Assembly: GCA_937871505.1 (NCBI GenBank)
Contig: CALMPF010000020.1
Span: 57,151 to 121,150 of the forward strand
Direction of reading: 5' to 3'
DNA: 64,000 nucleotides
Source: an uncultured Planctomycetia bacterium
GTDB lineage: Bacteria; Planctomycetota; Phycisphaerae; Phycisphaerales; SM1A02
Shown: in pieces, positions 24,061 to 32,910 of the stretch
Layout of the letters: the number at the start of each line of letters is the position of its first letter
Position numbering within the stretch: the stretch's first letter is position 1
Position numbers and translations under genes: made by a program
Notes under the pieces: generated by a model
What the model was told of the DNA's origin: nothing
Databases searched by the model: none
What the model saw: the letters and a program-made list of their open reading frames with translations, nothing else

Positions 24061-25374
24061 TCAATCCGGCACGAGCCGCGTGACGACGCGGGCGCCGATC
24101 ATGTCGCCCCAGACGTTGACCGTCGTCCGGACCATGTCGAGCAGTCGGTCGACGCCGATCACGATGCCGATGGCCGTCAGGGGGAGCTCGGGAACGCCTC
24201 TGGCGGCGAGGCTCGTGTTCACCGCCGCGACCACGATCACCATCGTGATCAGCCCCGCGGAGGGGATGCCCGCGGCGCCGATGGCCGCCAGCGTCGCGGT
24301 GACCACGACGATCAGCAGGTCGGCGAAGGAGAGATCGATCCCGAAGAGCTGGAAGAGGAAGACGACTGCGACCGCCTCGTAGAGCGCTGTGCCGTCCATG
24401 TTGATCGTCGTCCCCAGCGGGATCACGAAGTTCGCTGCCCGCTTGGAGCAGCCGCCCTCGTTCACCGCGGCCTCGAGCGTCACCGGCATCGTGGCGCTGC
24501 TGCTGCTCGTCCCCAGCGCGGTCATCAGCGGGCGGCGCATCCGGTGCATGAACCGGAAGGGATTGGTGCGCCCGGCGATGGCGAGGACCAGCGGCAGGAC
24601 GACGAGCCCGTGGATGCCCAGCCCCAGCACGACGGTGAGCATGTACTTGCCGATCGGACCGGCGAGCGATCCCAGGCCGATCGATCCGACGGTGTGCGCG
24701 ACGAGGAGGAAGATGCCCAGCGGCGCCAGCCAGATCACCCAGCCGACGAGGCGGAGCAGCGCGTCGAAGAGCGCTTCGAAGACCACGACGGCGGGGCGCG
24801 TCGTCTCTCCGCCGAGTGCGAGCGCGAGGCCGAGCAGGATCGCGAAGGAGATCACGCCAAGCGGGCGGCCCCCGGCCATCTCGGCGACGACGTTGGTGGG
24901 GATGAGCTGCCGCACGATGCGCAGCCAGGTTCCCGCAAGCCCCTCGCTCCTGGCCTCCTCCATTCCGGTTCGAAGGGCCGAATCATCGCGCGCCTTCTGA
25001 TCGATGCTCCGCTCGCCGTCGCGGATGATCGACTCCACCTGCTCCGGGGCCAGGCCGTCGCCGGGCCGGATCGTCGAGACCAGCGCGGTGCCGAGAATGA
25101 CCGCGAGCAGCATCGTCGAGACGAAGTAGAGGACCGTCGCCCCGCCGATGGCGCCCAGGCGCGACGGGTCGCCGATGCTGGTCACGCCCACGACGACGCT
25201 GACGAGCACCAGCGGGATGATCAGGAGCATCAGCGGACGCACGAGGACGAGGTCACCCGCGTCCTTCCAGATCGCCTCCGGCGGTGCGCCGAAGGCGTGC
25301 ATCACCTGCCCCACGACGATCCCGAGCACGAGTCCCGCGAGGATCAGGAGCGACTGGAGAGTGCTGCGTCGCAT
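24061..25374 (-). CDS. Dicarboxylate/amino acid:cation symporter (DAACS family)
   Basis: 437 residues, about eight hydrophobic helices plus re-entrant loops as in GltP/DctA. Diagnostic serine-rich loop ALGTSSSSATMPVTL and the NMDGTALYEAV motif that binds substrate and cation are present. It should import C4-dicarboxylates, glutamate or aspartate with Na+ or H+; the exact substrate cannot be read. An extra hydrophilic segment of about 60 residues (IRPGDGLAPEQVES ... MEEARSEG) lies between helices, as in some family members. TACGCT box seven bases before the ATG, no Shine-Dalgarno. Confidence 0.94.
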   Translation of the reverse strand: MRRSTLQSLLILAGLVLGIVVGQVMHAFGAPPEAIWKDAGDLVLVRPLMLLIIPLVLVSVVVGVTSIGDPSRLGAIGGATVLYFVSTMLLAVILGTALVSTIRPGDGLAPEQVESIIRDGERSIDQKARDDSALRTGMEEARSEGLAGTWLRIVRQLIPTNVVAEMAGGRPLGVISFAILLGLALALGGETTRPAVVVFEALFDALLRLVGWVIWLAPLGIFLLVAHTVGSIGLGSLAGPIGKYMLTVVLGLGIHGLVVLPLVLAIAGRTNPFRFMHRMRRPLMTALGTSSSSATMPVTLEAAVNEGGCSKRAANFVIPLGTTINMDGTALYEAVAVVFLFQLFGIDLSFADLLIVVVTATLAAIGAAGIPSAGLITMVIVVAAVNTSLAARGVPELPLTAIGIVIGVDRLLDMVRTTVNVWGDMIGARVVTRLVPD

Positions 25375-25381
25375 CGGCCGC

Positions 25382-25387
25382 AGCGTA
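25382..25387 (-). promoter_or_regulatory. -10 box TACGCT, leaderless symporter gene
   Basis: Seven bases before ATG 25374. Confidence 0.5.
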
Positions 25388-25524
25388 GCAGTTCCGATCG
25401 CGCGCCGCCCCCGGCGCGGCGGCGATGCGCTGCGTGCGCGGTGCATGCGCCGTCGGCGCGGCCCCCGCGCAGAGCGGCCCCGAGCAGGCGAGCGCGCTCG
25501 CGCTTCGCGGGCCTGCCCACCTCG

Positions 25525-25659
25525 CCGAGGGACGGGGCAGCAGTCCCTCTGCCGATGGAAGGGGCAGCAGTCCCTACGCTGACGGACGGGAGAGCAGTCC
25601 CTACGCCGACGGACGGGAAAGCAGTCCCTCTGCCGAGGGACGGGGCAGCAGACCCAGCT
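25525..25659. repeat. 27 bp minisatellite spanning aspS stop codon
   Basis: Five 27-base units whose core on this strand is GCAGTCCCTCTGCCGA or GCAGTCCCTACGCCGA. The two sequence variants differ in whether the minus strand reads GCAGAG or GCGTAG, so units 2 and 3 supply an in-frame TAG. aspS ends at the TAG in unit 3 (25601-25603). Confidence 0.95.
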
Positions 25660-27406
25660 CCGCAAGCTGCCCCGCGTCGACCGGAGCGGGCGCCTCGGTG
25701 AGCAGGTCCGAGGCGTTCTGAGTCTTGGGGAAGGCGATCACGTCGCGGATGTTCTCCGTCGCCTCCAGGTGCATGACCAGCCGGTCGAGCCCCAGCGCAA
25801 GCCCGCCGTGCGGCGGTGCGCCGTGGCGCAGCGCCCTGAGCAGGAAGCCGAACTTGCTCTCCGCGTCCTCGGCGGAGAGGCCGAGCAGCTCGAAGACGCG
25901 CTGCTGCACGCGCTGCGAGTGAATGCGGATCGAGCCGCCGCCGATCTCGCTGCCGTTGAGGACGAGGTCGTACCCCGCGCTGACGCAGGCGCCGGGGTCG
26001 CTCTCGAGGAGATCGAACTGATCGGGGTTGGGCGAAGTGAAGGGATGGTGCATCGCGATCCAGCGGCCCGCCTCCTCGTCGCGCTCGAACATCGGGAAGT
26101 CGACGACCCAGAGAAACTCCCAGCGGCCCTCGGGGATCATCTCCAGCTCGCGCGCGACGCGCTGGCGGAGCTCGCCGAGCGCGCGCGTCGCGACCGCCCA
26201 GGTGTCCGCGGCGAAGAGGACGGCGTCGCCCGGCTCGAGGCCGAGCTGCGACCGCAGCGCATCGCCTGCGTCGCCCGCGAGGAACTTGGCGATTCCCGTC
26301 TCCCATCCCGCAGGACCGAGCTTGACGCTGGGCACTCCGCCGGCGCCGAACGTCTTGACCCACTCCGACCACGCGTCGGTCATCTTGCGCGTGAGCCGCT
26401 CCGCCCCGCCGGGAACGCGAATCGCCTTGACGACGCCGCGCGGCTTCGCGAGCGCGTCGGCGAAGACGCGGAAGTCCAGGGAGCGCGCCCACGCGCTGAC
26501 GTCGGCGATCTCGAGTCCGTAGCGCAGGTCGGGGCGGTCGATGCCGTACCGCTCCATCGCGTCGCGCCACGTCATGACCGGGATCTCGCCGACGGAGAAG
26601 TCGAGGATCTCCTTCCAGAGCCCGCGGATGTAGCCGGAGAGCATCGCCATCACGTCGGCGCGGTCGACGAAGCTCATCTCCAGATCGATCTGCGTGAACT
26701 CCGCCTGCCGGTCGGCGCGCGGATCCTCGTCGCGGAAGCAGCGCACGATCTGGATGTACCGGTCGAAGCCGGCGACCATGAAGAGCTGCTTGAAGAGCTG
26801 CGGGCTCTGCGGGAGGGCGTACCAGGAGCCCGGCGACAGCCGGCTGGGGACGATGAAGTCGCGGGCTCCCTCGGGCGTGCTGCGGATCAGGAAGGGCGTC
26901 TCCAGCTCGAGGAAGCCGTTGGCGGCGAAGTAGTCGCGCGTGAACTTCGCCACCCGCGATCGGGTGCGGAGGATGCGCTGCATCCGCGGGCGGCGCAGGT
27001 CGATGTGGCGGTTGCGCAGGCGGACTTCCTCGCCGATCCGGTCCGCGTCGTGCTCGTCCGGCAGGATCGGCGGCGTCTCGGCCTTGTTCAGCACCTCAAG
27101 CTCGCCGCCGACGATCTCGACGGCCCCGGTCGCCAGCCGCGGGTTCGGCGCCCCGACGCGCTCGCGGACCACGCCGCGCACCGCCACGACATCCTCGCGG
27201 CGCAGGCCGCGCGACGCCTGCACGACGTCCGGCGCGACGTCCTCGAGATCGAAGACAACCTGGACGAGCCCTTCCCGGTCGCGGAGGTCGCAGAAGACCA
27301 GGCCGCGGCCCTGATCGCGGTAGGTGTTGATCCAGCCGCAGACGACGACCGTCTGGCCGACGTGCGCGGGACGGAGGTCGCCGCAGTGGTGGGTTCGCTT
27401 GAGCAT
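25601..27406 (-). CDS. aspS: Aspartyl-tRNA synthetase
   Basis: 601 residues, bacterial-type AspRS. N-terminal OB-fold for the anticodon (MLKRTHHCGDLRPAHVGQTVVVCGW), class II core with motif 1 helix, motif 2 FRDEDPRADRQAEFTQID, the bacterial insertion domain, and motif 3 GLALGLDRLVMHL followed by the conserved ENIRDVIAFPKT. The last 16 residues are encoded by a 27 bp tandem array and repeat LLPRPSA/LLSRPSA, unlike other AspRS proteins. Whether it is discriminating or also charges tRNA-Asn cannot be decided without gatCAB data. A TACCAT box lies 72 bases upstream. Confidence 0.97.
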   Translation of the reverse strand: MLKRTHHCGDLRPAHVGQTVVVCGWINTYRDQGRGLVFCDLRDREGLVQVVFDLEDVAPDVVQASRGLRREDVVAVRGVVRERVGAPNPRLATGAVEIVGGELEVLNKAETPPILPDEHDADRIGEEVRLRNRHIDLRRPRMQRILRTRSRVAKFTRDYFAANGFLELETPFLIRSTPEGARDFIVPSRLSPGSWYALPQSPQLFKQLFMVAGFDRYIQIVRCFRDEDPRADRQAEFTQIDLEMSFVDRADVMAMLSGYIRGLWKEILDFSVGEIPVMTWRDAMERYGIDRPDLRYGLEIADVSAWARSLDFRVFADALAKPRGVVKAIRVPGGAERLTRKMTDAWSEWVKTFGAGGVPSVKLGPAGWETGIAKFLAGDAGDALRSQLGLEPGDAVLFAADTWAVATRALGELRQRVARELEMIPEGRWEFLWVVDFPMFERDEEAGRWIAMHHPFTSPNPDQFDLLESDPGACVSAGYDLVLNGSEIGGGSIRIHSQRVQQRVFELLGLSAEDAESKFGFLLRALRHGAPPHGGLALGLDRLVMHLEATENIRDVIAFPKTQNASDLLTEAPAPVDAGQLAELGLLPRPSAEGLLSRPSA

Positions 27407-27478
27407 CTTCGGTCGGGAGTGGCGAGGCCGCGCCCGAGGCGAGGCGTGCATGCCTCGCCCCGCGGGCGCGAAGCCGCG

Positions 27479-27484
27479 ATGGTA
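27479..27484 (-). promoter_or_regulatory. Putative -10 box TACCAT of aspS
   Basis: 72 bases before ATG 27406, upstream of the region shared with the divergent sigma factor gene. Confidence 0.4.
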
Positions 27485-27582
27485 CTCGGTCCGCGTCGGC
27501 CCCCGGCGACGGGCGATCGGCGACGGGGCGGGTGCGCGGGCGAATCCGGCGCCGGGGGCCACGCGTAGACAGCGGGCGTCTC

Positions 27583-28266
27583 ATGACCGCCCTCGAGCAC
27601 CCGCGTCCGGCTGGGCTTCGGTCCGTTCCCCATGCGGGCTCGCCGCGGTCCGGCGCCGCACGCGTGACGCTCCGCAGGGTCGCGGACGTCGAGTCCACGG
27701 AGCGCCCCGCCGGTCGACCGAACCTCCCTCCGATGCTTCATCGCGTCGCCGCAGGCGATCCATCAGCGATGGTCGAGGTTGTCGACCGATACGGCGGGCT
27801 CGTCTGGTCGATCGCCTGCGCGGTCGGGATCGCGCCGGCGGACGCCGAGGATGCCGTGCACGAAGTCTTCCTCGCCATCTGGGAGAACGCCGGACGGTTC
27901 GATCCGAGCCTCGGCGCCGAGTCGAGCTTCGTCGGGATGATCGCGCGGCGCCGGATGATCGACCACAAGCGCCGCCGCGGACGTCGCGCTCGGCTCCTCG
28001 CCCAGCATGCAGCCGGAGGGGAGACGCCCTCGGCAACGCCCGACGACGACGTCCTCCGCGCGGAGGAGCTCGCGCGGATCGAATCGGCGATGGAGCTTCT
28101 CTCCTCGCCGCAGCGGCAGGTCCTGCGGCTGGCGCTGCATCGGCAGCTCACCCATGAGCAGATCGCGTCGAGCACCGGACTGCCGCTCGGGACGGTCAAG
28201 ACCCACGTCCGCCGCGGTCTCATCAGGCTGCGCGACGCGCTCGGTCTGCGGAGGAGCTCGCCGTGA
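27583..28266 (+). CDS. ECF-type RNA polymerase sigma factor
   Basis: 227 residues from ATG 27583; a start at 27733 (MLHRV) would trim an Arg/Pro-rich N-terminus and is also possible. Region 2 spans DRYGGLVWSIACAVG ... DAEDAVHEVFLAIWENAGRFD through MIARRRMIDHKRRR, region 4 LLSSPQRQVLRLALHRQLTHEQIASS through VKTHVRRGLIRLRDAL. It binds core RNA polymerase and directs a specific regulon. It overlaps the next gene (GTGA), whose product looks like its anti-sigma factor. Confidence 0.93.
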   Translation: MTALEHPRPAGLRSVPHAGSPRSGAARVTLRRVADVESTERPAGRPNLPPMLHRVAAGDPSAMVEVVDRYGGLVWSIACAVGIAPADAEDAVHEVFLAIWENAGRFDPSLGAESSFVGMIARRRMIDHKRRRGRRARLLAQHAAGGETPSATPDDDVLRAEELARIESAMELLSSPQRQVLRLALHRQLTHEQIASSTGLPLGTVKTHVRRGLIRLRDALGLRRSSP

Positions 28267-29042
28267 ACGCTGCGCAGCCGAAGCGCGGTTCCGGGCGCGG
28301 CCGCGAGGGCGCTCTTCCGCCCGCCGGCGGCGACTCCCGGGATCCCGATCTCTATCGGCACATCGCGGGCCTTCCCGCCGGTGATCTCGATGAGCAGTCG
28401 GAGGCGCGCTGCCGCGGCGCTCTCGATGCCGCGGCTGCGGGGCTCTCGACGGAGGCCCGGCTGCCCTCGGCCCTGCGCACGTCGCTCGTCGCCGCCGCCG
28501 CGCGGCGCGCGGGAGCGACGCGGCCCGCCGCGGAGCGCCGAAGGCCGCGGCGCCTCGTCGCGGCGCTCCTCTTCGCCGCCTTCGTCCTCGGGATCCTGGC
28601 CTGGCGGGGGTGGCCGCGCGAGCATCCGCTCAGCGCCCAGTTCCGCGGGCTCGCGCGGCTCCAGGAGCGGGCCACGGACCTGCGGACCGCGCCGCTTCGG
28701 GGGCCCGACGGAACGGCGCAGGGCGCCGTCGAGTACAGCCTGGCGCACCGCGAGGGATGGGCCGTCGCCGAGGGACTCCCGCCGAACGACCCGGCCGAGG
28801 GTCGCTACGCGATCTGGATCCAGCGGCCGGAAGACGCCCTGCCGCGCCTCTGCGGACGCTTCGATGTCGCCGACTTCACGTGCAAGAAGATGGTCGTCCG
28901 GGTGCCGCTCGAGGGCCGCGCCGACGGAGCCCGGATCTACCTGACGCGCTCGCCTCCGGACTCGCGCGCGCAGGCGCCCGGCGACGAGCGCCGATGGAGC
29001 GGACGCGAGCGGATCATCGCCGAAGCCGTGATCGGGCGCTGA
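28263..29042 (+). CDS. Membrane anti-sigma factor (RskA-like)
   Basis: 259 residues; GTG start overlaps the sigma stop (GTGA), so the two are coupled. Residues about 28-95 are the cytosolic part (LYRHIAGLPAGDLDEQSEARC..., resembling a zinc-less anti-sigma domain), then one transmembrane helix at about 97-117 (RLVAALLFAAFVLGILAW). The outer domain of about 140 residues has the strand pattern of the RskA C-terminal domain (VEYSLAHREGWAVAEGLPPNDPAEGRYAIWIQ). It likely holds the sigma factor at the membrane until a signal arrives. The canonical HXXXCXXC of ZAS proteins is absent. Confidence 0.85.
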   Translation: MNAAQPKRGSGRGREGALPPAGGDSRDPDLYRHIAGLPAGDLDEQSEARCRGALDAAAAGLSTEARLPSALRTSLVAAAARRAGATRPAAERRRPRRLVAALLFAAFVLGILAWRGWPREHPLSAQFRGLARLQERATDLRTAPLRGPDGTAQGAVEYSLAHREGWAVAEGLPPNDPAEGRYAIWIQRPEDALPRLCGRFDVADFTCKKMVVRVPLEGRADGARIYLTRSPPDSRAQAPGDERRWSGRERIIAEAVIGR

Positions 29043-29712
29043 GCGCGGCGTCGCGGCACGCATCGGCGAGCGCCTGGTGGAGTCGCTCGTGATCGGGGTG
29101 GGCATCGAGCGCGGCCATCAGCGCGTCCACGCGCCGGATCGGGTCCCGCTCGCTGCGCGCCGCCGCGATGGCGGACTCCCCAAGCGCCTCGAGCGCTGCG
29201 ATGAACCACGGGGTGTCGGGTCGTTCGAGGTCGGCGGGCGGATCGACGAACGCGCGGAGGACGACCTGTCCGACCGCGACGACGGGGCAGCGCCGCGCCC
29301 TGGTGATCGGCTCGATGCAGACGATCGCGGCGGGACTCTGCGCCCGGAGGCTCGCGAGCCGCAGGCGCCGGGCATCCGCGGCGACCATCGGCGGCGAGAC
29401 GATCCAGAGTCCCGCTGGGGGAGCGACGTCGAGTTCCGCGTCGGCGACGACGGGGCGCGGACGGCAGCCCGCCGCCGCGTCGCGGCGGGTCGCTTCGCAG
29501 GCGAGATCGAGCCGCTGCCGGCGCGCCTCCTGGAGCGGCAGCATGATCCGCGCCATCGCCCTGAATCCCGCGGCGCTCGCGAGCGCCCGCGCGCCGCGGA
29601 GCGCCTCGTCGGCGCTGCGCTCGGCCTCGAAGTAGCGCATGGAGACGATCGCCTCCGTGGCTGCCTCCATCACGGCGTCGAGTTCGGCGATGGTGGTGAT
29701 CGTCTCAGGCAT
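29014..29712 (-). CDS. Hypothetical helical protein
   Basis: 232 residues from ATG 29712. N-terminal third is amphipathic helix (ITTIAELDAVMEAATEAIVSMRYFEAERSADEALRGARAL), TPR-like, followed by a mixed alpha/beta part with PAGLWIVSPPMVAADARRLRLAS and a C-terminal helical repeat (ALMAALDAHPDHERLHQALADAC). No membrane segment. I associate the pattern with planctomycete proteins of unknown function, unverified. Its 3' end overlaps the anti-sigma gene by 29 bases on the opposite strand, so the transcripts overlap. Confidence 0.75.
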   Translation of the reverse strand: MPETITTIAELDAVMEAATEAIVSMRYFEAERSADEALRGARALASAAGFRAMARIMLPLQEARRQRLDLACEATRRDAAAGCRPRPVVADAELDVAPPAGLWIVSPPMVAADARRLRLASLRAQSPAAIVCIEPITRARRCPVVAVGQVVLRAFVDPPADLERPDTPWFIAALEALGESAIAAARSERDPIRRVDALMAALDAHPDHERLHQALADACRDAALSARSRLRR

Positions 29713-30027
29713 CGGGGGTCGAGGGGGATCCGGCGGCACGGGAGGGCGCTCGCGCGGGGGAGCCTCGCGCTCGCCGACGGGCGGAAACCGTACCAGCGCC
29801 GCGGGAAGTCCGACCGGGGCCTGGAGCTCGACCCAGCAGGGTGCACGGCGAGCGCTGAAGGGCAAGCGCCGCTTCCGGCAGGCTGCCCGGCCCCGTTGTA
29901 GCATCTCCGCTTCGTCGGGAGCGCCGCGGCGCCGATGGCGGAACGAACGCGAGCGGCACCTCGTCCGTCGCTCGTCCTCCGTCGAGATCCGCGCGTCGCG
30001 GTCCGCATCGCTCCTGCGGCGAGGTCG

Positions 30028-30033
30028 TATGGT
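30028..30033 (+). promoter_or_regulatory. -10 box TATGGT, leaderless phosphatase gene
   Basis: Seven bases before ATG 30041. The competing in-frame ATG at 30029 lies inside the box, which favours 30041. Confidence 0.5.
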
Positions 30034-30040
30034 CGCCTGC

Positions 30041-30583
30041 ATGCTGACGGTCCTCTTCATCTGCACCGGCAACACCTGCCGCTCGCCCATGGCGGAGGCG
30101 ATCGCGCGCGATGCGCTCGATCGGGGTGCGATCAAGGCGGCGCGCGGGCTCGATCTCTTCGTCGCCTCGGCCGGAGTCTCGGCAGGGGAGGGAGTTCCGG
30201 TCGCCGACGAGGCGATCGCGACCCTCCGCAGCCTCGGGATCGCCCACCGCGGCGCATCGAAGCGGCTCACGCCGGAGATGATCCGCCGAGCCGATCTGGT
30301 CCTGGCGATGACCGAGGATCACGCGGCGGCCGCCCGGTCGCTCGTGCCGGGAGAGCCCGCTGTCCAGGCGAAGATCAACCGTCTCGATCCGGCCGGCGAC
30401 ATCGAGGATCCCATCGGGCTCGGGGTCGATGCGTACGAGTCGGTCGCGGGCCGTCTGCGCGCGGTCGTTCCGGCGCGGCTCGAAACGCTCATCGACGAAG
30501 CTCTGAAGCGAACCGGCGCGGGTCCGGGCGGAGTCGCGGGAGAGCCTGGCCCCAATCGCATGCCCACGGACGCCGCTTCATGA
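30041..30583 (+). CDS. Low molecular weight protein-tyrosine phosphatase family
   Basis: 180 residues starting MLTVLFICTGNTCRSPMAEA. Signature CX5R loop is C8 to R14 with S15; the general-acid Asp would be in DIEDPIG. LMW-PTP members remove phosphate from tyrosine, often from BY-kinases of polysaccharide export, and some relatives act on phosphoarginine. No partner kinase is nearby. The last 25 residues are an unrelated flexible tail (GGVAGEPGPNRMP). The stop overlaps the rpiB start as ATGA, a coupling also seen in other bacteria where such a phosphatase precedes rpiB. Confidence 0.92.
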   Translation: MLTVLFICTGNTCRSPMAEAIARDALDRGAIKAARGLDLFVASAGVSAGEGVPVADEAIATLRSLGIAHRGASKRLTPEMIRRADLVLAMTEDHAAAARSLVPGEPAVQAKINRLDPAGDIEDPIGLGVDAYESVAGRLRAVVPARLETLIDEALKRTGAGPGGVAGEPGPNRMPTDAAS

Positions 30584-31053
30584 GAATCGCACTTGGAACC
30601 GACCATCGCGGCGCGGAGATCATCCGGGCGCTCCTGCCATATCTCCAGGGCAAGGGCCACGAGGTCGTCATCCTCGGCGAGTGCGGCGCCACGAGCTGCG
30701 ACTATCCCGACAGCGCCTTCGTGGTCGGCCGGGCGGTCGCCGAGGGGCGCTTCGACCGGGGCATTCTCGTCTGCGGCAGCGGCATCGGGATGACGATCGC
30801 CGCCAACAAGATCGACGGCGTCCGCGCGGCGCTGGTCACCGACGAGCTGACTGCCGAGCTCAGCCGGTCGCACAACGACGCGAACATCCTCTGTCTCTCG
30901 GGCGACCTCCTCGGGCAGCCGCTGGTGCGGCGGATCGTCGATGTCTGGCTCGCCACCGCCTTCGAGGGCGGGCGCCACGCCCGCCGCGTCGCCAAGATCA
31001 AGGCGATCGAGGACGGGCGCGATCCCGCGGGCGTCGTCAACGGCTCGGCGTGA
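30580..31053 (+). CDS. rpiB: Ribose-5-phosphate isomerase B
   Basis: 157 residues. Interconverts ribose 5-phosphate and ribulose 5-phosphate in the pentose phosphate pathway; it complements gnd in this window. Begins MRIALGTDHRGAE with the phosphate-binding DHRG; active-site Cys lies in ILVCGSGIGMTIAANK; R and H residues of the C-terminal half (RRIVDVWLATAFEGGRHARRVAKI) fit RpiB. Translationally coupled to the phosphatase gene (ATGA overlap at 30580). Confidence 0.95.
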   Translation: MRIALGTDHRGAEIIRALLPYLQGKGHEVVILGECGATSCDYPDSAFVVGRAVAEGRFDRGILVCGSGIGMTIAANKIDGVRAALVTDELTAELSRSHNDANILCLSGDLLGQPLVRRIVDVWLATAFEGGRHARRVAKIKAIEDGRDPAGVVNGSA

Positions 31054-31401
31054 GCGCACCGCGCCGCAGGCGGCAGGCAACGCCGCCGCTCCGGCGTGAC
31101 GTCTCGGGCCCTTGGGCGCCGGCCGGGCGAGCGAGGTTCGCCTCGCGCCGCGCGATCCGGTCGCCGGCGGACGCGAGGCCGGCTTTCGCCTGACTTCGGG
31201 CCGAGCGCGAGCGCTCGGCGGTCCCGAATCGGCCGGCACCGCGCCGAGCCGTCCCGAACCCTGTCCTCTCGGCGGCCTCGGCCGTCAGCTCCCAGTCCTC
31301 GCTCGGCCCCATCCTGTCCGATCACGATCGCACCATGATCAGATGATGATCAGATCCTGACCCGATCATGGTCCCATCATGAACCCCTCGGCCCCTGCCT
31401 C
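31054..31401. other. Intergenic region with ATGATC-rich hairpin
   Basis: 348 bp between rpiB and the aminopeptidase gene. The first 250 bases show only GC-rich short palindromes. The last 80 are markedly lower in GC and carry the inverted repeat at 31332-31372. No gene. Confidence 0.6.
31332..31372. promoter_or_regulatory. Inverted repeat, possible operator upstream of aminopeptidase gene
   Basis: ACCATGATC (31332-31340) and its exact complement GATCATGGT (31364-31372) flank a spacer with two more ATGATC copies. It ends 29 bases before ATG 31402. An operator or mRNA hairpin is inferred from position and symmetry. Confidence 0.45.
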
Positions 31402-32910
31402 ATGTACGACTCCATCGAGATTGGCCGTTCGGCGACAGCCCTCCACCTGCGCGCCGCATTCCTCGAGCCGCCAGAGGATCGTCGGGCGCGCCGGGCGCCG
31501 CGCTCGACCGCGGCCTCCGCGCTCCCGCGCGGTTTCCACGGCGACCTCGGTGCGGTGCGGCCGCTCGACGATCGGACGCTGCTTCTGGGGCTCGGTCGGG
31601 AAGCGGATCTCACGGCCGCTGCCCTCCGCACTGCGGGCGCCCGCCTCGTGCGGGGGCTGGAAGCGCTCGGGGTCGACGCGATCAGGATCGACGCGGAGTT
31701 CGGGCGGGGAGCCGCCCTCGCCGCGCTGGGCGATCGCGTGGCGGGACGCGCGCTGGGCGACGGGATGGCGGTCGGGACGTGGCGCGTCGACGGGTTCGAC
31801 GGCACCGCGACCAACCGTTCCCCGCGTCTGCCGCGGCTGCGCGTCCACGCGGCCGAGCCCGAGCTGCTCGAAGGCCTCCAGCGCGGCCTCGGCCTCGGGC
31901 GCGCCGTGAACGCGGCGCGGCGGATCGGCGCGATGCCGCCGAACCTCTGCACGCCGCAGCGGATCGCGGACGAGGCGCGGCGGCTCGCGCGGCGCACGGG
32001 CATGCGGTTTCGGGCGATCGCGCTCGCCGAGGCGCGCCGTCTGGGCATGGGCGGACTCGTCGCCGTCGGCGCCGGCTCCGACCATCCTCCGGCGATCGTG
32101 ATCCTCGAGCATCGACCGAAGCGGGTCGCCCGCGAGGCCAAGGGTCGTCGCATCGTCCTCGTCGGGAAGACGATCACGTTCGACACCGGCGGCTACTCGC
32201 TCAAGCTCGACAAGTCGATGCGCTGGATGAAGTACGACAAGTGCGGCGGCGCCGCCGTGCTCGGGGCGATGCAGGCGATCGCCGAGGCGGAGCTTCCGGT
32301 CGAGGTGATCGGGCTGCTGCCGACCGCGGAGAACATGATCTCCGGCGGCGCGTACCGGGTCGATGACATCCTCACGATGCACAACGGCGTCACCGTGGAG
32401 GTCTCCAACACCGATGCCGAGGGGCGCCTCGTCCTCGCCGATGCGCTCTCCTGGGCGTGCTCCCGGCTGCGTCCGACGGAGATTCTCGACATCGCGACCC
32501 TGACCGGCGGGGTGGTGGTGGCGCTCGGCAGCGTCGGCGCCGGCCTCTTCTGCGAGGAGGAGGGCCTCCGCACGCGCGTCCTGGCCGCTTCGCGCCGAAG
32601 CGGCGAGCGCCTCTGGCACCTCCCGATCTGGCCCGAGCACCGCGAGATGATGCGCTCGCAGCACGCCGACATCGTCAACTCGAACCCGCGGCGCGAGGCG
32701 CTGCCGATTCAGGGGGCGGCCTTTCTGAGCTACTTCGTCGATCCCGCCATCCCGTGGGCGCACATCGACATCGCGGGGGTCGCGGCCGTCGAGTCCGGCG
32801 GCGATGGCCTCGCCCCGGGTCCGACCGGCTTCGGCGTGCGCCTGCTCTACGACTACGTCGAGTCGGTGGCGGGGGTGGAGGCGTCGGCAGCTTCGCCGCA
32901 GGTCGCCTGA
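31402..32910 (+). CDS. pepA: Leucyl aminopeptidase (M17)
   Basis: 502 residues. Removes N-terminal residues from peptides in the cytosol; M17 members use two metal ions and form hexamers. The C-terminal catalytic half is complete: VGKTITFDTGGYSLK (metal-binding Lys and Asp), MKYDKCGGAA, and the signature NTDAEGRLVLADAL; ALPIQGAAFLSYFV and WAHIDIAG close the core. Where most relatives have DSGG and KxDMGGA, this has DTGG and KYDKCGGA. The N-terminal domain is typical in length. The last 20 residues are Ala/Ser/Val-rich. No Shine-Dalgarno; a possible operator lies just upstream. Confidence 0.93.
   Translation: MYDSIEIGRSATALHLRAAFLEPPEDRRARRAPRSTAASALPRGFHGDLGAVRPLDDRTLLLGLGREADLTAAALRTAGARLVRGLEALGVDAIRIDAEFGRGAALAALGDRVAGRALGDGMAVGTWRVDGFDGTATNRSPRLPRLRVHAAEPELLEGLQRGLGLGRAVNAARRIGAMPPNLCTPQRIADEARRLARRTGMRFRAIALAEARRLGMGGLVAVGAGSDHPPAIVILEHRPKRVAREAKGRRIVLVGKTITFDTGGYSLKLDKSMRWMKYDKCGGAAVLGAMQAIAEAELPVEVIGLLPTAENMISGGAYRVDDILTMHNGVTVEVSNTDAEGRLVLADALSWACSRLRPTEILDIATLTGGVVVALGSVGAGLFCEEEGLRTRVLAASRRSGERLWHLPIWPEHREMMRSQHADIVNSNPRREALPIQGAAFLSYFVDPAIPWAHIDIAGVAAVESGGDGLAPGPTGFGVRLLYDYVESVAGVEASAASPQVA

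Noticed and set aside
25525..25659. Possible CRISPR array
   Set aside because: Units are directly adjacent with no spacers, and no cas gene is nearby.
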